A stretch of DNA of 64,000 nucleotides, from positions 2,831,501 through 2,895,500 of the forward strand of contig NC_061789.1 in the NCBI RefSeq assembly GCF_022458985.1, read 5' to 3'. Of the stretch, positions 60,373 through 64,000 are shown one piece after another; position 1 is the first letter of the stretch; each line of letters begins with the position of its first letter. This stretch comes from Mugil cephalus (taxonomy: Eukaryota; Chordata; Actinopteri; Mugiliformes; Mugilidae). The position numbers and the translations under genes are program-made. The notes beneath the pieces were generated by a model. It had not been told where the DNA came from. It ran no database searches and saw only the letters and a program-made list of their open reading frames with translations.

Positions 60373-61480
60373 TTTCGCGACCCAGTTTTTGTTGAAAATG
60401 CACAAAATGTGAACGTTTTAATGGGAAAATGCTCTAGTGTGATATCCATGTTAGTTAGTAAACACCATCCACCATCCACCTTCCCGGCCCCCCCCATGTG
60501 TCACCAACCACCTCCGAATGTTGCTTGAGGAAATTTGGTGCGTTCACACCTGGATCGCTCAGGGCACATTCGAGTGTGAAGGGAGGGGGGGGGCGTCAAG
60601 GAAGCAATAGTCTGCAGGTTGAAAGAGGGTGGAGGTGTGAGAGTGGAAAGAGGAGAAGGGGAAGAGTGGAGGTATAAAAGGACAGGTGGGAGGATATGAC
60701 AAGGAAGGAGGGGACAAAATCATTAAAACCGAGGCCATCTACAGGAAAACAGCTGACGGGTAAGAGGCGGTCCTGGAGTTTGATGCACTTATCATAATTC
60801 TGATTAGAACTGACCCTGGAAAGAAACGGCGCGCAATTAGGATTCACAGAGAGAAATTAAAAGTAAACAGCGGGGGCCGTCGGCAGAGAAGTGTGGCTGA
60901 TAGATGAGGGGATGGATAGAGCCAGACAACAGAGGAGGAGGAGGAGGAGGAGGAGGAGGAGGAGGAGGGTGGATGGATGAAAGAACGAGGGGGAATAACA
61001 ATCCCACCGTTGTGTTTCTCAAAGCGAGGGGACCGAGGCTTCTCTCTGTTCATGTGGCTGTGGAAAAATACTCCAGGGCCTCACATCAAACCCCCACCCC
61101 ACTCCCACCCCTTCTTCTCCTTTTCATATGCATTCGCCTCCATCCATACGAGTCTATTTCACACATGCTGTAATCGATGGAGATGAAGCGGGGAGCGGTC
61201 ACGCACCAGTAAGGAATCTCATCTACCTTCAAATGAGATTCCGCCTTGACGGCTTTATAGAGCGGCCTCGTATTATCTGGAGATTCTCTGGTTGTTCCAC
61301 GAGATGATTCAGCTCGTCGTCGTCGTCTCGAGGTTTGTCTTATGAATTGTGAAATATATTTAATCAGAAGACATAGGAAGCTGTGGGGCGGACTTCCGTG
61401 AGACTTAAGTTGAACATGCACATTTTAATCACAGCTTCCCGTCCCCTTTAAGACACAGCCAACATGGGAGGACATAATGG
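60373..61480. other. Non-coding with (GGA)n
   Basis: (GGA)12 or so at 60932-60968, and a G-run near 60584. Gly-rich and Ser/Pro-rich frames here are repeat translations. Confidence 0.5.
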
Positions 61481-61600
61481 TGCGTTCCATTTGTATTTAA
61501 AAAGTCAGAATTTCCCCCCGAAGTCGGATTTCCTACTGGGAAAGTTGTAGAATCCTCACTACCCCCGAGTTGAGTTTCCAAGATGGCCGCCCTGAATAAT
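61481..61600. repeat. Relative of the repeat inserted at about 59690-60240
   Basis: Shares 'ttccatttgta', 'gtcggattt'/'gtcgtgattt', 'cgagttgagtt'-like text and 'aagatggccgcc' in order with 59699-59761. Confidence 0.55.
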
Positions 61601-61715
61601 ACTAGCAATTCTAGTACAATACTCATGATTTATCTGTCCAGTTTTAATGTAAATAGCTTAAAGTTAGTTTAGTATCATAGTAGAAATATTAGCTAACATC
61701 AAGACATGTTTTTAA

Positions 61716-61985
61716 CCCCCTGAGACCCAACGTCCTCATATGGGGACATTATGTTTTAGGTTTGCTGCAGTTTATTCTGCTTCTTTTTGCTATTTGCACA
61801 TCTGGTTTGATGACAATTAATCTAATCTAATCTAATCTAATTTAATCCATCTCCAGTTAAGTGGCTAATCGTGGAAAGGTTTTTTTGTTCTGGAAAAGGC
61901 AGCAGACACAGATGTTCCTATTTAAGCTATAACTCCCCCCCGGTCTTTTAGCACTGAAGACTTGGATGAAACATGAAGAAAACGC
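61716..61985. repeat. Third, damaged copy of the TTAA-flanked element
   Basis: TTAA at 61712-61715 is followed by 'ccccctgagacccaacgtcc' and 'ggggacattatg', as at 47223. The body is replaced by a (TAATC)n microsatellite (61818-61848) and a fragment of the 2675-2745 repeat at about 61946-61980. Confidence 0.6.
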
Positions 61986-64000
61986 ACAGACGATGTAGTT
62001 TGAGCTTGTAGCTTTGGATCGGTTGGTTTTGGGTTGAGACAGTCCTCCTTTAATGTGCTCTCTTGACATTCCCTGAAGCTAATTCAGCATCTTCGATCCG
62101 CCAATGGTGGCTGCAAAAACCAACACCAGCCCACTGTCGATGATACATTTCAAGGTAAAGTCGCGTTTTTCTGGGAGATAACAAGTCTAACAAGGTGCAT
62201 TATAACACATGAGCTGTTTGTTCTGCTGTTAAACAAGTTTTTTTTAGCGTGGCTCGAATGTTTTTGATCACTGCTGAGGTGACAAACTGAATGTAACTGA
62301 GGAAGTTAATGGGAAGCTTCACATTTGCTAGCTTAGCATGAGGTGTCACCGGTTTGAGGCCGTGCACCAGGCTCCATCCTCAAAATGCTGAACGATGGCT
62401 CCTGATTTCCCTGCTCCCATGGCTTCAGAACGAAAAGACATGACGCCGTGAGATGATGCCACAACCTCAGCCGGAGGAGGAACATGTTGAGCAAGCGAGG
62501 GATGTTTAAATCTCGTATTTGTGCACGGTGTCAGATATAAATGATCAAATTCTGATGAATTATTTATGATGCTTCTTTCCTGGAAGGGTTGGCAGGGGTA
62601 AACGTGGCTCTTTGCCCTGCGGCGCAGACACAATGTACCAGTTTACAGTACATGAAGTCTCCAGACATCTCCCTCTGTCTGAGCTCAGCCCAGTGAGCGC
62701 GTACGATCCCCTGCTGCCTTATCAATGAGTCACACATGAACATAGTAACACGCCGTGGCGTCGGTGCCCGACTCCCAGCAGCCACCCGTCGTACCTGTTT
62801 TGGAAAACAGATACGGTATCACGGAGCGTCTGATGCATACTTAAAACCAGCCCATCACATGAACCTTTCCTTTATTTAGCGCCTGCCCCGCGGAGTCAAC
62901 GGGGTGAACAAATATCAGATGGCGAAACCGACTGGCGGCAAATGCAAATCAGGAAACAGATTAGTAGCCATAACAGAAAGCAGGCAAAGCAAAGCCAGTG
63001 AAGAAACTGAAGGATCTGATGGGAATTATAGGTTATATTAAGATACGGAGTCAAAGAGAGAATCCCAACTCACACCACACAGAGAAGAGTCAAGATAAAA
63101 GATAAAACAGTCTGAGTTCTGCAGTCTGACGTTTGCCAAACATTAACTTTTCCAGCGCAGCTCCCACATGACTAATTCGTGGATTTTAGGTTTAATTCAG
63201 GTGCTTTGTCTTTTCGCTTTTTTTACTCAAATGTAGCAGAACACAAAACCTTCAACGAGGACTTAAAGATAAAAGAATCCATCTACCAAAAAATCAGCCT
63301 GACTGGGGATAGCATTTTTATTTCAAACGTGTTATTTGCAAACTTTATATTTGCTAACTTAGCATTAGCGTACAACATTTCCAGACCATGCACCAGTTCT
63401 CACCTTCAGAACAGTTTTAAATATTTTGCTAAACAAAATAATCTGACCATTTATCAATTAGGTGAAGAGACAGTGATGTTACATAAGAGGAAAATGGCCG
63501 CTGTCTGTTACCCACACTGCCTTGCTCAGAAAGCTGCTAACGTGGCCAAATAACTACTGACTACTGTCATTTATTTCTTCGTATTGTACACTAGTGTTTC
63601 AGTAGACTGCTGCTAATTCAGACATCAGATCTCACGCAGAGAGAAAAAGGCTCTCAGTTTACCTCCACTGATCAAACGCTTTCAAGGCGTTGCAAGCAAC
63701 GTTGCAAGCAGTTGCTCTCAGCAACTCTTCCTTCCACAGCTCCGCCCTAAATCTTCTCACCAGCTACTGAAAGGAAGCACCCAGCTGCTGCACTTCACAC
63801 TCTGGAGTTTGCGTCAGTCGTCACAGAGTGACTTCAGAGACCAGAGGTGATGGAGTTGGTCACAAGTGGCCTTTGATCCAGAGTGAAATGCACACGATAC
63901 GTATGGTGTAATGTCCTCCCCAACCAAAAGTGACAGTGGGACGGCCTCGTCGGGTCTCCTGTCCCAACCTTTGGCCTCTCATACCATGAACACACACAAA
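61986..64000. other. Non-coding to the window end
   Basis: No coding exon, RNA gene or mobile element is recognised. The 124-codon open frame at 63179-63553 is AT-rich, has no domain and no splice support. Confidence 0.45.

Noticed and set aside
60904..61173. Gly-rich frame
   Set aside because: Translation of the (GGA)n microsatellite.
63179..63553. 124-codon frame near the window end
   Set aside because: AT-rich, no homology recognised, no acceptor/donor pair or Kozak context to support it.
53719..64000. Search for SPAG9 exons, the next gene beyond TOB1 in human
   Set aside because: No frame resembling the JIP4 coiled-coil N-terminus was recognised, so none is claimed.

Overview
The window is vertebrate nuclear DNA, almost certainly from a ray-finned (teleost) fish. 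Two protein-coding genes match vertebrate families almost residue for residue. The rest is AT-rich, intron- and repeat-laden sequence with fish-type DNA transposons (Tc1/mariner, hAT-like, TTAA-flanked piggyBac-like elements), a decayed non-LTR retroelement and many microsatellites and minisatellites. There are no operons, CRISPR arrays, phage genes or plasmid-type genes. The species cannot be named from the sequence alone.

Layout. From 1 to about 3900 there is a tetranucleotide microsatellite and interspersed repeats. Positions 4326-7975 (+) hold wfikkn2 in three coding exons (71 + 106 + 397 residues, 574 in all), followed by a 3'UTR ending near 8490. From about 8.5 to 50.1 kb runs a 42-kb stretch in which I find no host gene. 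It holds an apparently intact Tc1 transposon with a full 340-residue transposase (21581-23186), decayed copies of at least four other transposon families, three long tandem duplications of 364-480 bp, 26-bp and 36-bp minisatellites, and a few GC-rich or motif-dense segments that could be regulatory. Positions 50150-53572 (-) hold tob1: a single coding exon (356 residues), a non-coding first exon, and a TATA/CCAAT promoter near 53600-53740. From 53.8 to 64 kb there are more repeats, including an expanded array of a Tc1-like remnant at 54.7-55.7 kb, and no further convincing gene.

Biology. wfikkn2 and tob1 converge. As I recall, the human 17q21 locus has WFIKKN2 next to and convergent with TOB1, so this would be a conserved syntenic pair. 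WFIKKN2 (GASP-1) is a secreted multidomain antagonist of GDF8/GDF11. TOB1 is an intracellular antiproliferative adaptor that links the CCR4-NOT deadenylase to poly(A)-binding protein. Both dampen growth signals, but they act in different compartments and nothing here shows joint regulation.

The items most worth checking are the intact Tc1 element, a second wfikkn2 intron that is nearly filled by transposon sequence and may be a lineage-specific gain, a CpG-rich regulatory candidate at 14.4-15.0 kb, and the amplified composite repeat upstream of tob1. I see no clearly new enzymatic or defence system.
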